Source of the DNA: an uncultured Lachnospiraceae bacterium
GTDB lineage: Bacteria > Bacillota > Clostridia > Lachnospirales > Lachnospiraceae
Reading direction: 5' to 3'
Length of the DNA stretch: 59,124 bases
NCBI GenBank assembly: GCA_910577115.1
Contig: CAJTMC010000025.1
Span: 1 to 59,124, forward strand
The translations under genes were made by a program, and so were the position numbers. Positions 34,414-43,894 of this stretch are shown piece after piece (within the stretch, counting starts at the first letter, position 1; each line of letters begins with the position of its first letter). Below the pieces are notes generated by a model, which was given only the letters and a program-made list of their open reading frames with translations, ran no database searches and was not told the DNA's origin.

Positions 34414-36295
34414 TTTTGATGTAAAAGAGGAATTAAAAAAGCTCCCGAACAAGCCGGGAGTGTATATCATGCACGATGCGGATGACGCCATTCTCTATGT
34501 GGGAAAGGCGGTCAATCTGCACAATCGTGTGCGTTCTTATTTTAAGGGAAACATTGGCAGAGGGCCGCAGATTGACAAAATGGTATCGCTGATTGCCCGT
34601 TTTGAATATATCGTGACGGACTCGGAGCTTGAGGCGCTTGTGCTTGAGAATAATTTAATCAAAGAGAACAGTCCAAAGTACAACACGCTTTTGAAGGACG
34701 ACAAGACATATCCGTATATTAAGGTAACATTGGGTGAGGACTATCCGCGTGTGATGATGGTTCGCCAGATGAAAAAGGACAGGGCGAAATATTTTGGTCC
34801 GTTTACAAACGGCGGCGTGAAGGAAAGTATTGATTTGATTAATAAGCTGTACAAACTAAAGACGTGCAACAGAAAGCTGCCGCGGGATATCGGCAAGGAG
34901 CGTCCCTGTCTGAACTATCACATCGGCCAGTGCAGCGCGCCATGTCAAGGGTATATTGCAAAGGAAGCGTATGCTGAGCAGATACAACAGGCGATTGATT
35001 TTTTAAACGGAAAACATCAGCCCGTTATCAAAGAGTTAAAAGAAAAAATGCAGAAAGCCTCTGAAAACATGGAGTTTGAGGAGGCTATTAAATACCGCGA
35101 TTTAATTGAGAGCGTCAGAAAGGTCAGTGAGACACAGAAGATGTCCGATAATATCGGTGAGGATAAGGACATCATTGCGCTTGCAATCGATGGAAACGAG
35201 ACGGTTGTGCAGGTTTTCTTTTTAAGAAACGGAAAATTGATAGGCAGGGAGCACTTTTATATGACACAGATAGAAGAGCCCCTGCCTGATAAAATATTAA
35301 CGAGCTTTGTCAAGCAGTTTTATGCGGGGACGCCTTTTATACCGCGGGAAATCATGCTCCAGCAGGCGATTGAGGATATGGAGCTTGTGGAGCAATGGCT
35401 GACAAGCAAAAAAGGTGCGAAGGTGCACCTGAGAGTGCCGCTAAAGGGGACGAAGGAAAAGCTTGTGGATTTGGCGGCAAGAAACGCGCAGCTTGTGTTA
35501 AGTCAGGACAGAGAGCGCATGAAGCGCGAGGAAGGCAGGACAATCGGTGCAGTTAAGGAAATTGAGGAAATTTTAGGCATTGCCCCGCTCACAAGAATGG
35601 AGGCGTTTGATATTTCAAACACCAGCGGATTTGCCAATGTCGGTTCGATGGTGGTTTATGAGAAAGGGAAGCCAAAGCGGAGTGATTACAGGAAATTCCG
35701 CATGAAGACGGTGGCAGGGCCTGATGATTATGCGTGTATGCATGAAGTGCTTACGAGGCGCTTTCAGCATGGGCTTGACGAGCGCGAGGAAATCAGAAGG
35801 GAGCAGGGCGGCGATGAAAACGGCTTTGACGAGAATTTCGGGAGTTTTACGAAATTTCCGGATTTACTGCTGATGGACGGCGGACGCGGACAGGTCAACA
35901 TTGCGAAACAGGTGCTTGCGGAGCTGCAAATCGATATTCCGGTCTGCGGTATGGTGAAGGACGACAATCACCGCACGAGAGGGTTATATTTTAACAATTT
36001 GGAATTGCCAATCGACCGCAACAGTGAGGGGTTTAAGCTGATTACGCGTATACAGGACGAGGCGCACCGCTTTGCCATTACGTATCACCGATCGCTTAGG
36101 AGTAAGGCGCAGGTGCATTCGGTGCTTGACGAGATTCCCGGTGTGGGGGCAAGCCGTAGAAAAGCGTTGATGAAATATTTTAAGTCGATTGAGGAGCTTC
36201 GCAGCGCAGATGTTTCCCAAATCGCGGAGGTACCGGGGATTACGGCGAATGTGGCACAGAATATTTATCTGTTTTTCCGGAAAAAGGAAAATTGA
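34406..36295 (+). CDS. uvrC: Excinuclease ABC subunit C
   Basis: 629-residue nucleotide-excision-repair nuclease that makes both incisions. The GIY-YIG domain (about 12-95: PGVYIMHDADDAILYVGKA) gives the 3' cut, a Cys cluster follows (CLNYHIGQCSAPC near 170-182), then a UVR motif, the RNase-H-like endonuclease V domain (EAFDISNTSGFANVGSMVV, about 390-420) for the 5' cut, and C-terminal helix-hairpin-helix motifs (EIPGVGASRRKALMKYF, VPGITANVAQNIY). It starts inside the ftsH 3' end, so it is probably co-transcribed. Confidence 0.97.
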   Translation: MDDFDVKEELKKLPNKPGVYIMHDADDAILYVGKAVNLHNRVRSYFKGNIGRGPQIDKMVSLIARFEYIVTDSELEALVLENNLIKENSPKYNTLLKDDKTYPYIKVTLGEDYPRVMMVRQMKKDRAKYFGPFTNGGVKESIDLINKLYKLKTCNRKLPRDIGKERPCLNYHIGQCSAPCQGYIAKEAYAEQIQQAIDFLNGKHQPVIKELKEKMQKASENMEFEEAIKYRDLIESVRKVSETQKMSDNIGEDKDIIALAIDGNETVVQVFFLRNGKLIGREHFYMTQIEEPLPDKILTSFVKQFYAGTPFIPREIMLQQAIEDMELVEQWLTSKKGAKVHLRVPLKGTKEKLVDLAARNAQLVLSQDRERMKREEGRTIGAVKEIEEILGIAPLTRMEAFDISNTSGFANVGSMVVYEKGKPKRSDYRKFRMKTVAGPDDYACMHEVLTRRFQHGLDEREEIRREQGGDENGFDENFGSFTKFPDLLLMDGGRGQVNIAKQVLAELQIDIPVCGMVKDDNHRTRGLYFNNLELPIDRNSEGFKLITRIQDEAHRFAITYHRSLRSKAQVHSVLDEIPGVGASRRKALMKYFKSIEELRSADVSQIAEVPGITANVAQNIYLFFRKKEN

Positions 36296-36362
36296 ACGGT
36301 AAATTGTTCTGTTAAAAGGTGTGTGACCACAAATCTGCGGGCTGAAATGGAGGTTCATCATA

Positions 36363-36878
36363 ATGGAAGGCGACAGCAGGAGAGAAAAAATCATAGAGAT
36401 GTTAAACTGCGCGGCGGAGCCGCTTTCGGGAACGGCGCTGGCAAAAAAGCTGAAGGTGAGCAGGCAGGTTATCGTGCAGGATATTGCGCTTTTGCGTGCG
36501 TATGATAAAAATATTCTCAGTACGAATAAGGGATATATTTTGTATCAGCCGCTTGGAGAGGGAAAGCGGCTTCGCAGGACGGTTTCGGTGAAGCATACGG
36601 ACGATCAGATGCAGGACGAGCTATATACAATTGTGGACTGCGGTGCGCGTATGCTTGACGTGGTGGTGGAGCATGAGGTCTACGGTCAGATTACGGTGGA
36701 CTTGTTTTTGCGCAGCCGCCAGGATGTCGATGAGTTTATTGAAAAAATAGCAAAGAGCGCGGCGCAGCCGCTAAAATCCCTGACAAACGGTGCGCATTTC
36801 CATACGCTTGAGGCGGACAGCGAGGACGTGTTTGCGCGGGTTGAGGAACGATTGCAGGCAAAAGGGTATCTCAATTAA
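36363..36878 (+). CDS. niaR: NiaR-type (HTH_11 plus 3H domain) NAD-biosynthesis repressor
   Basis: 171 residues. An N-terminal winged helix (about 6-60: LSGTALAKKLKVSRQVIVQDIALLR) is joined to a 3H domain (about 75-170) named for three conserved His; candidates are His in VVEHEVYG, AHFHTLEA and VKHTDD. NiaR proteins bind nicotinate as co-repressor and control niacin uptake and NAD synthesis. It lies directly before a IIC-like permease gene whose promoter is followed by a repeated 12-bp motif, so that permease is a plausible target. The ATG has AATGGAGG upstream. Confidence 0.88.
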   Translation: MEGDSRREKIIEMLNCAAEPLSGTALAKKLKVSRQVIVQDIALLRAYDKNILSTNKGYILYQPLGEGKRLRRTVSVKHTDDQMQDELYTIVDCGARMLDVVVEHEVYGQITVDLFLRSRQDVDEFIEKIAKSAAQPLKSLTNGAHFHTLEADSEDVFARVEERLQAKGYLN

Positions 36879-36961
36879 AATAAAAAATAGATAATAACCG
36901 GTTTGGGACAGATATTATTTTGTGCAAATTTGTAGAATTTTGTGTAAATTTTCCGGAGTCA

Positions 36962-36990
36962 TTGAAAAGCAAAAAGCCTTGTGTTATACT
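36962..36990 (+). promoter_or_regulatory. Promoter of the IIC-like permease gene
   Basis: TTGAAA (36962-36967), a 17-bp spacer, then TATACT (36985-36990); initiation is expected near 36997, at the edge of the repeat array. Confidence 0.7.
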
Positions 36991-36996
36991 GCTTAA

Positions 36997-37032
36997 AGCT
37001 GACAAGACAGCTGACAATACAACTGACAGGAA
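36997..37032. repeat. Three tandem 12-bp repeats just downstream of the promoter
   Basis: CTGACA occurs at 36999, 37011 and 37023, exactly 12 bp apart, in units AGCTGACAAGAC, AGCTGACAATAC and AACTGACAGGAA. The array covers about +1 to +35 of the expected transcript, a position suited to a repressor operator. Confidence 0.7.
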
Positions 37033-37055
37033 CGCAATGAAAACGGAGGATTGAC

Positions 37056-38117
37056 ATGGAAAGGTTTCAGAAATTTCTAAAGCGCAAGGATATTATTATT
37101 TCAGGAAAACGGTATGGTATTGATGCGCTTGGCGCAATGGCACAGGGGCTTTTTGCGTCGCTTTTAATCGGAACGATTATTTCAACGCTCGGGGAGCGGC
37201 TTGGAATCGAACTGCTGGTGACAATCGGCGGCTATGCGAAAGCTGTTACGGGGGAAGCGATGGCAATTGCAATCGGCTATTCGCTGCATTGTCCGGCGCT
37301 GGTGCTGTTTTCGCTTGCGGCTGTGGGACATGCCGCAAATACGCTTGGAGGGGCAGGCGGGCCGCTTGCGGTGCTGATTATAGCGGTGATTGCCGCGGAG
37401 TTTGGAAAGGCGGTTTCCAAAGAGACGAAGATTGACATTCTTGTGACGCCGCTTGTTACGATTATCGTGGGAGCGCTTCTTGCGACGGTGTGCGCGCCGG
37501 CAATCGGAAGCGCGGCGAGCGCAGTCGGAAAGGCAATTATGTGGGCGACGGAATTGCAGCCGTTTTTGATGGGAATCATTATTTCTGTAATTGTAGGAAT
37601 CGCACTGACACTTCCGATTAGCAGTGCGGCAATCTGTGCGGCGCTGAGCCTTACAGGGCTTGCGGGCGGAGCGGCGCTTGCGGGGTGTTGTACACAAATG
37701 GTTGGTTTTGCGGTGATGAGCTTTCGGGAAAACGGCTGGGGCGGATTTTTCGCACAGGGTATCGGGACTTCGATGCTGCAAATGGGGAATATTGTGAAGA
37801 AACCGCGGATTTGGCTGCCGCCGATTCTTGCGTCCGCGATCGTAGGGCCGATTGCTACTTGCGTGTTCCAGTTAAAGATGAATGGTGCGGCAGTCGCGTC
37901 CGGAATGGGCACCTGCGGGCTTGTGGGACAGATTGGGGTGTACACAGGCTGGCTGAATGATATTGCAGAGGGAACAAAGGCGTCGATTACAGTTGGCGAC
38001 TGGACAGGCTTGATTTGTATCAGCTTTGTGCTTCCGGCAGTCATTACATATGTTATTGGAATGGGATTTCGCAAAATTGGGTGGATTCAGGAGAATGATT
38101 TAAAACTTGATTTATAA
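37056..38117 (+). CDS. PTS_EIIC_2-type membrane permease
   Basis: 353-residue multi-pass membrane protein with about nine to ten hydrophobic segments and many Gly/Ala stretches. Landmarks: GIDALGAMAQGLFASLLIGTI (22-42), PISSAAICAALSLTGLAGGAA and MVGFAVMSFRENGWGG. It matches the IIC-like family PF13303 rather than classical sugar IIC proteins, and no EIIA or EIIB domain or gene is nearby, so PTS phosphorylation is unproven. The adjacent NiaR-type repressor and the operator-like repeats suggest a cofactor precursor as possible cargo; this is inference. Confidence 0.78.
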   Translation: MERFQKFLKRKDIIISGKRYGIDALGAMAQGLFASLLIGTIISTLGERLGIELLVTIGGYAKAVTGEAMAIAIGYSLHCPALVLFSLAAVGHAANTLGGAGGPLAVLIIAVIAAEFGKAVSKETKIDILVTPLVTIIVGALLATVCAPAIGSAASAVGKAIMWATELQPFLMGIIISVIVGIALTLPISSAAICAALSLTGLAGGAALAGCCTQMVGFAVMSFRENGWGGFFAQGIGTSMLQMGNIVKKPRIWLPPILASAIVGPIATCVFQLKMNGAAVASGMGTCGLVGQIGVYTGWLNDIAEGTKASITVGDWTGLICISFVLPAVITYVIGMGFRKIGWIQENDLKLDL

Positions 38118-38156
38118 ACAACAGGTGTATTTTAAATGGTGAGAAAGGGAAAGATA

Positions 38157-38702
38157 ATGGCACACGTATATTTCACAAGGCATGGACAGACAATTTGGAA
38201 TGTGGAAAACAAAATCTGCGGGTCTACCGATGTCGCGCTCACAGCGCTTGGGCGCGAGCAGGCGCGGGAGCTTGGACAAAAAATTCTGGCGGAAGGACTC
38301 CAAATTGATGAAATCCTGTATTCCCCATTGATGCGGGCGAAGGATACGGCGCTGGAAGTATCCGAAATTACGGGCATTCCTGCGTCTGAAGAACCGCGTC
38401 TGACGGAACAAAGCTTTGGGAAATACGAAGCTACCGCAAGGAACGGAGCCGAGTTTCAGGAAATGAAAAAAAGCTTTGTCAATCACTTTGGTGGCGGTGA
38501 AACGATGCTGCATCTTGCCCAGCGCATTTATAATCTGCTGGACGATATCAAGTTAAGGTCTGATAACCGCACTTATTTGTTGGTGGCGCACAACGGCATT
38601 GCAAGAGTGATACATTCCTATTTTAATGATATGACAAATGAGGAATATGCGGCGTTTGGGATACGGAATTGTGAGATACGGGAGTACTTCTTTTCATCTT
38701 AA
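38157..38702 (+). CDS. Histidine phosphatase family protein (phosphoglycerate mutase-like)
   Basis: 181 residues from ATG 38157, which has a GAAAGGGAAAG site; an in-frame ATG seven codons earlier has none. The RHG motif (YFTRHGQTIWNVENK) carries the phospho-accepting His, with the second His in LLVAHNGIARV. Between them is the usual SPLMRAKDTALEVSEITG segment. The substrate cannot be told; family members act on phosphosugars, cofactor precursors such as alpha-ribazole phosphate, and others. It ends at a bidirectional terminator. Confidence 0.88.
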   Translation: MAHVYFTRHGQTIWNVENKICGSTDVALTALGREQARELGQKILAEGLQIDEILYSPLMRAKDTALEVSEITGIPASEEPRLTEQSFGKYEATARNGAEFQEMKKSFVNHFGGGETMLHLAQRIYNLLDDIKLRSDNRTYLLVAHNGIARVIHSYFNDMTNEEYAAFGIRNCEIREYFFSS

Positions 38703-38716
38703 ATTTAAAAGGTATT

Positions 38717-38750
38717 AAAAAATGGCGATTCGTTTTGAACCGCCATTTTT
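38717..38750. terminator. Bidirectional intrinsic terminator
   Basis: AAAATGGCG / CGCCATTTT stem, with A run before and T run after, between convergent genes. Confidence 0.8.
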
Positions 38751-38759
38751 GCTGTCATT

Positions 38760-39230
38760 TTATTTAATCGGCTTTGCACCGGCCTTTTCCTGCATTTTGG
38801 AAACCCATGCCTTGAACTTGCTCTTTTTCTTTGGAGCAGTTGCGGCAAGGGAACCGCGAATCCCCTTTACATCAGTGATATAAATACCGCTTACGGTCGC
38901 CTTTACTTCCTTCTTTACGGGAACACTGTCAAAAATATCGGCATCGCAGATAAGTGACATAATCTGAGGCCCGATTTTGGCCTTTACAATCGGCAGCTTG
39001 GCGCGGCGCATATACTTGGGCGCCTGTTCCAGTACGGCTGCAGGAAGTCCCGCGTCTCTGAGCTTCATTTTCTTTTTATCAATAATCAGCATGGAAACAC
39101 TCTGTTTTGCGGCTTCGATTTGCGCCTGCTGTTCCGCCTGCTTTTTTTGCAGTTTTCTGCCAAGAAAATACATTCCAACCAGTAATAAAATTAAAATAAT
39201 AAGTATTATTAAAAGAACTTTCCACACCAT
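38760..39230 (-). CDS. Single-pass membrane protein, hypothetical
   Basis: 156 residues from ATG 39230, with AAAGG about 12 bases upstream. An N-terminal membrane anchor (VLLIILIILILLLVGMYFLG, about 4-24) is followed by a short coiled coil (QKKQAEQQAQIEAAKQ) and a cytoplasmic domain beginning MLIIDKKKMKLRDAGLP, with a basic Lys-rich C-terminus. It resembles a conserved Lachnospiraceae hypothetical that I know only as an unnamed family. No operon partner. Confidence 0.7.
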   Translation of the reverse strand: MVWKVLLIILIILILLLVGMYFLGRKLQKKQAEQQAQIEAAKQSVSMLIIDKKKMKLRDAGLPAAVLEQAPKYMRRAKLPIVKAKIGPQIMSLICDADIFDSVPVKKEVKATVSGIYITDVKGIRGSLAATAPKKKSKFKAWVSKMQEKAGAKPIK

Positions 39231-39384
39231 TGTTTCTATCAGCCTTTCTATCATTAGATTACAACACTTATTAAAGATTGTATCATTAATCATTGGAAAG
39301 TGCAAGAAACTCTTTTATTTTCCTTCTTTTTTTGCTATACTGATAAAAGTATGAAAATAAGGAAAATAGAAGAAAGGCTGAAGA

Positions 39385-40593
39385 ATGAAAAATAAATTAA
39401 TAATCATGTATCTTTTGGGTGTGATGACGCTTGGCATCAGTGCATGCGGAGACAAAAATGCAACCGACGAAGTGCAGGATACGCAGATATCTACGGAGGC
39501 AGAAACGAGCACAGAAGCACAAAGCGCTGCTGTGCCGGAGACGATGGCGCAGGATACAGGCTCGTCAATTCTTGATGCGGAGCGCGTAAGCGATCGGGAG
39601 GACTATGTGGGACTTGAGGATTTGGACATTGACGAATACGTCACGCTCAATGACTACAAAAACATGAAAGTGACAGCATACAAACCGGAAACGACGGACG
39701 AGGATATCGAACAGTATATCAACAGCGAGATGCTGACAGGATACATCACCGACCGCAAGGTGGAAAACGGCGATGTTGTAAATATCGATTATGAAGGAAA
39801 GAAAGACGGTGTAGCATTTGACGGCGGTACGGCAAGCGGTTATGACCTTGAGATTGGATCAGGTTCTTTTATTGAGGGCTTTGAGGAGGGACTAATCGGC
39901 GTGATGCCGGGGGAAACAGTTGATTTGGACTTGGCGTTTCCCGAAGGCTATCGGGAAGAGACGCTTGCAGGGCAGCCGGTAGTCTTTACGGTAACGGTAA
40001 ACGGCATCGCCGAATCAATGGAATACGCCGATGCAACAGATGCGGATTTGGCAAGGTTTGGACTTTCGTACGAAACGAAGGACGCGCTTTGGAAGGCTGC
40101 AAAAGCGGAGGTTGAGAAAAACGCGGAGGAGGTTTTTGAAACCTCAAAAACAAGTGCGATTTTAAATCAGGTCTTGAGCGAGAGTACCATAAAATCCGTT
40201 CCGGAGTATCTTGTGGAGGAGCAGATGCAAGGATATGAGATATATATGGAATCCATGAGCCAAATGTATTACGGCATGAATTTCGAGCAGTATTTGGAGC
40301 AGGTAGAGCAAAAGACGCTTGCGGATTTCGAAGCGGAAATCCGTCCCGACTGCGAGACAATGGTCAAACAGTATTTGATATCGGAGGCGCTTGCAAGGGC
40401 AGAGCAGCTTGAGATTACGGACGAACTGATTCGGGAATATGCACAGCAGGATATTGAGGGATATGACGGATACACCATAGATTCGTATCTCGAGGAGGTC
40501 GGATACACTACTTATCGAATGTTTGTTCTGCAAGAAAAGCTTGTGGAACGCTTAAATGAGATTATCACAGTGGAGCCGACATCGGAGCAGTAG
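39385..40593 (+). CDS. Trigger-factor-like FKBP-type peptidyl-prolyl isomerase lipoprotein
   Basis: 402 residues. The lipobox LGISAC places the lipidated Cys at 21. A Thr/Glu/Ala-rich linker leads to an FKBP domain (about 120-210: GDVVNIDYEGKKDGVAFDGG, then GSGSFIEGFEEGLIGVMPGE) and a helical C-terminal domain like that of trigger factor (about 220-390). So it looks like a trigger factor without the ribosome-binding domain, moved to the cell surface, where it probably helps fold secreted proteins. A wall hydrolase gene follows after 58 bp. Confidence 0.88.
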   Translation: MKNKLIIMYLLGVMTLGISACGDKNATDEVQDTQISTEAETSTEAQSAAVPETMAQDTGSSILDAERVSDREDYVGLEDLDIDEYVTLNDYKNMKVTAYKPETTDEDIEQYINSEMLTGYITDRKVENGDVVNIDYEGKKDGVAFDGGTASGYDLEIGSGSFIEGFEEGLIGVMPGETVDLDLAFPEGYREETLAGQPVVFTVTVNGIAESMEYADATDADLARFGLSYETKDALWKAAKAEVEKNAEEVFETSKTSAILNQVLSESTIKSVPEYLVEEQMQGYEIYMESMSQMYYGMNFEQYLEQVEQKTLADFEAEIRPDCETMVKQYLISEALARAEQLEITDELIREYAQQDIEGYDGYTIDSYLEEVGYTTYRMFVLQEKLVERLNEIITVEPTSEQ

Positions 40594-40651
40594 GACAGAC
40601 GCTATCGAAACGGGCGAACAGGAACGGGCAGATAAAGGGGTTGAGTAATAA

Positions 40652-41905
40652 ATGCAAAAGAAGGAAGGGTTATGGCGTTTTCTGGCTGCGCTGCTGTGCG
40701 CGGCAGTACTGGCAGGGAGCGTGAATGCAGGCATTGGGCAGGTGCAGGCGACAAAGAAGGACGACTTGAAGAGGCAGAATGAACAGGACGAGCAGAATTT
40801 AGATGACCTTGAGGATCAGGCGAATGAGCTTTCGGACGAGAAGGAAGGGATAGACAGCGAAATCGCGGCGCTGAGCAATGAAATTGCAGAGATTATGGCG
40901 AGCATCAGCCTCCTTGAGGAGGAAATAGAGGTAAAAAAGGCGCAGATTGAGCAGGCGAAGCTTGACCTTGAGGAGGCAGTCAGGGTAGAACGCGCCCAAT
41001 ATGAGGCGATGAAGGTGCGCATTAAGGAAATGTATGAGAGCGGCGACAGCACGTATCTTGATATTCTGTTTCAGGCAACATCAATGGAGAGTCTGCTGAA
41101 TAAGGCGGATTACGTGGAAAAGCTCCATGAGTATGACCGCAAGATGTTTGCGAATTATCAGACCGCGAGACAGAATGTGGAAATCCTTAAAGAAGAGCTT
41201 GAAATCGAGCAATCCGAGCTTGAGGCTGCACAGGAAGGCCTTGAGGAGGAAATGGAGAGCGTGGAAACTGCGCGGGCGGAGCTTGAGGAAATCAGCGCAG
41301 ACTATGCGATGCAGATCAGCAAGGCAAAGCAGCAGGCAGAGGTATACAAGACGCAGATTAAGCAGCGGAATGCGCAGATTAAGCAGATTGAGGAAGAAGA
41401 ACGAAGAGCTGCAGAGGAGGCGGCACGGAAGAAGGCGGAGGAAGAGGCAAAAAAGAAAAATCAGAATAGTAATAACGGAAACGCAGGTACGGCTTCCGCA
41501 AACGCGAAACCGACAGGGAAAGCGACTGTAAATAAAGATGCAATTATGGCGGCAAACGGCAGCGCGAAAGGAAAAGAAGTTGCGGTGTATGCGTGCGGGT
41601 TTGTCGGAAATCCTTATGTAGCAGGCGGCACAAGCCTTACAAACGGTGCGGATTGTTCCGGCTTTACACAGTCTGTATACAAGCAATTCGGTTACAGCCT
41701 TCCAAGAAATTCGACTTCGCAGCGAACGGCAGGAACGCAGGTAAGCTACGCGGAGGCACAGCCGGGCGATATTATTTGTTATCCGGGGCATGTGGCAATT
41801 TATATCGGAAACGGGAAAATCGTACATGCAAGCTCGGCAAAAACGGGGATTAAGATTAGCAATGCGCTTTATCGTGATATTATTTGTGTCAGAAGGATTG
41901 TATAG
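40652..41905 (+). CDS. CwlO-like NlpC/P60 peptidoglycan hydrolase
   Basis: 417 residues. A signal peptide (about 1-33, ending QVQA) precedes a long coiled coil (about 35-260) with heptad-rich EEEIEVKKAQIEQAKLDLEE stretches and the DSTYLDILFQATSMESLLN segment typical of CwlO/PcsB proteins. A Lys/Asn-rich linker leads to the NlpC/P60 domain with catalytic Cys near 336 (ADCSGFTQSVYKQFG), His near 380 (PGHVAIYIG) and a third polar residue in KIVHASS. It should cut peptide stems of peptidoglycan during growth. FtsEX-type activation is common in the family but not shown here. Confidence 0.92.
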   Translation: MQKKEGLWRFLAALLCAAVLAGSVNAGIGQVQATKKDDLKRQNEQDEQNLDDLEDQANELSDEKEGIDSEIAALSNEIAEIMASISLLEEEIEVKKAQIEQAKLDLEEAVRVERAQYEAMKVRIKEMYESGDSTYLDILFQATSMESLLNKADYVEKLHEYDRKMFANYQTARQNVEILKEELEIEQSELEAAQEGLEEEMESVETARAELEEISADYAMQISKAKQQAEVYKTQIKQRNAQIKQIEEEERRAAEEAARKKAEEEAKKKNQNSNNGNAGTASANAKPTGKATVNKDAIMAANGSAKGKEVAVYACGFVGNPYVAGGTSLTNGADCSGFTQSVYKQFGYSLPRNSTSQRTAGTQVSYAEAQPGDIICYPGHVAIYIGNGKIVHASSAKTGIKISNALYRDIICVRRIV

Positions 41906-42105
41906 CGTTCCTGTTATTCATTTTTTACAAAAAATTGCAAACAATTTTCTGTTTTTTGTTTCATTTTTAAATAACTTAGTGTACAATTATAGTTAGAATA
42001 TGGTGTCATGCAACAGGACACAATATTGGCTTATGCTGGTAATTTGTCGGTAATAATTTATGGGGAACAGGTATGGAAGGGGAATGCCTGTTATAGGGAA
42101 AACGA

Positions 42106-43878
42106 ATGGAAAAGGCAAATATTACAGAGTACAAAACTTCGCCCGGTTCCTACATCGCTTATTATGGAAGGGCAACAATTAAAAATGATTATGAATTTGT
42201 GAACGGAGATGAGGCATTCTATCATTTTATCGGGAAAAATTCCTGTTATTCATTGCTTGATTTGCTGCACCCTGATGATAAGGAAGACTTTATATCTGTG
42301 GCAGGCGAGCTGGATAAGGGGCGTCAGTGTACGATTGTGCGTATGAAGGACGCGGAGGATAATTACAGGCTTTTATATCTTGAAATCGAGCTGAACGGAA
42401 GATATTACGGCGACTTTAAGTCGTTTAATTTAGAGTATTCCAATTTCATGGAGCTTAAGGACAGATATGTAAAATATACGGAGCTTGTCAAAAAGTATCG
42501 TGAGTTTATGGGACTCTCCGAAAATATGTTCTTTGAGTATAATTATAACAGTGATGAAATTAATGTCTATCGGTATGTTAATGTAAAAAGCATTCCCGTA
42601 TTAAAAAAGAAACTGAGCGAGATTAAAAAAGACATTCCCGTTTCCGGTGAATTTGAAATGTTTTACGATTTTCTGAAAAGAGGTGTGGACCGTTTTAATG
42701 CCGGATTTGAGGCAAGCCTTTTAATAAAGGAGGCGCAGGGACGTTTTTCTGTTAGAGGGTGTACCTTATATGACAACGGAAAACGCGTTATGACAGTGGG
42801 AATCATCACCAATATCGGCGGCAAGAGCGAAAAGAAAAGCTATTATTTGTCGGACAATGCGTTTGATCCGGGCACAGGTCTTTACAATAAAAGAGCGATC
42901 CATGAATATGCAATGGAAAAGACACAGGAAAGAAAAGAGCTTTATCTTGCTATGATGGACGTAGATGACTTCAAGAAGGTTAATGACAGTTTTGGACATA
43001 TGTTTGGCGATGAGGTGCTTTCTAAGGTTTCGGAGATTATGCGTGCCGTAATTGATTCGCGGGGAATGGTGGGGCGCTTTGGCGGTGACGAGTTTATGCT
43101 TGTTCTTGACGGCGTTTCGAGCGAGGAAGAGCTAAGGCGCATATTTAAAACAATTTCCAAAAATATCCAGTGGGAATATCAGGATATTAAGGAGACAATG
43201 GCGATTACGACATCCTGCGGCGTGGCGAAATTCCCGGATGATGCGGCAAATTTTGAGGATTTGTTTAAAAAGGCGGATAAGGCGCTTTATGTGGCGAAGG
43301 AAAAGGGCAAAAACCGCTATATCATATATGACGAGGCAAAGCATGGCGCAGTGGAGGACACGGCAATATCAGAACGCAGCATCGGCATCAAAGCGATTGC
43401 GAGTGACGGCAAGAAGGCAGCTGTGATGTCGGATCTTGTGATTATGCTGAGCACAAAAGGATTTGAGGCGTTTGATGAGGTGATGGAAAAGCTTAGAAGC
43501 TATCTTGATGTGGACGGGATATCGGTGTATGCGGGCAGCAGCCTTCACCGGGTAGCTATTTCCGGAAAATATATCAATCCTATTGAAACGCTTGACTGCA
43601 TCAAAAGCGAGAACAGCCAAAAGCAGTTTGACAAACGCGGCGTTCGTGTGGAGAAAAATTTTGGAAAGCTTGAAATACAGCAGCCGGAACTGCACAGGCT
43701 TTATGTGCTGCAGGAGAATAAAGAATTTGTGCAGTGCGTTGCGCGGCAGGGAGATGAGATTCTTGCGGCGGTTTCCTTTGACTACTTTAACAGGGCGCCA
43801 AAAATCGGCGCGGCAGATTTAGGGTTTATTACAATTGTCGGAAGACTTATGGCACAGATCGCAAGCGGTTTAGAGTAA
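42106..43878 (+). CDS. GGDEF-domain protein (diguanylate cyclase)
   Basis: 590 soluble residues. The N-terminal 240 have two PAS-like stretches (FYHFIGKNSCYSLLDLLHPDD and FFEYNYNSDEINVYRYVN). The GGDEF domain (about 255-415) has an intact active site RFGGDEF (326-330) and the preceding DDFKKVNDSFGH metal/substrate loop, so c-di-GMP synthesis is likely. No RxxD inhibitory site is seen five residues before GGDEF. The last 160 residues form a further GAF-like domain. No membrane segment. It ends in a terminator overlapping its stop codon. Confidence 0.9.
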   Translation: MEKANITEYKTSPGSYIAYYGRATIKNDYEFVNGDEAFYHFIGKNSCYSLLDLLHPDDKEDFISVAGELDKGRQCTIVRMKDAEDNYRLLYLEIELNGRYYGDFKSFNLEYSNFMELKDRYVKYTELVKKYREFMGLSENMFFEYNYNSDEINVYRYVNVKSIPVLKKKLSEIKKDIPVSGEFEMFYDFLKRGVDRFNAGFEASLLIKEAQGRFSVRGCTLYDNGKRVMTVGIITNIGGKSEKKSYYLSDNAFDPGTGLYNKRAIHEYAMEKTQERKELYLAMMDVDDFKKVNDSFGHMFGDEVLSKVSEIMRAVIDSRGMVGRFGGDEFMLVLDGVSSEEELRRIFKTISKNIQWEYQDIKETMAITTSCGVAKFPDDAANFEDLFKKADKALYVAKEKGKNRYIIYDEAKHGAVEDTAISERSIGIKAIASDGKKAAVMSDLVIMLSTKGFEAFDEVMEKLRSYLDVDGISVYAGSSLHRVAISGKYINPIETLDCIKSENSQKQFDKRGVRVEKNFGKLEIQQPELHRLYVLQENKEFVQCVARQGDEILAAVSFDYFNRAPKIGAADLGFITIVGRLMAQIASGLE

Positions 43879-43890
43879 TCTAAACCGTTT
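43866..43890 (+). terminator. Intrinsic terminator overlapping the GGDEF gene stop
   Basis: A 9-bp perfect stem CGGTTTAGA / TCTAAACCG with loop GTAA, which contains the TAA stop, then a short T run. Confidence 0.7.
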
Positions 43891-43894
43891 CGTT

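Noticed and set aside
37056..38117. Calling the permease a complete sugar PTS system
   Set aside because: Only a IIC-like membrane domain is present and no EIIA or EIIB is encoded in the window.
41906..42105. A promoter for the GGDEF gene using TACAAT at 41982-41987
   Set aside because: The -10 is good, but no acceptable -35 lies 16-18 bp upstream, so it was not listed.
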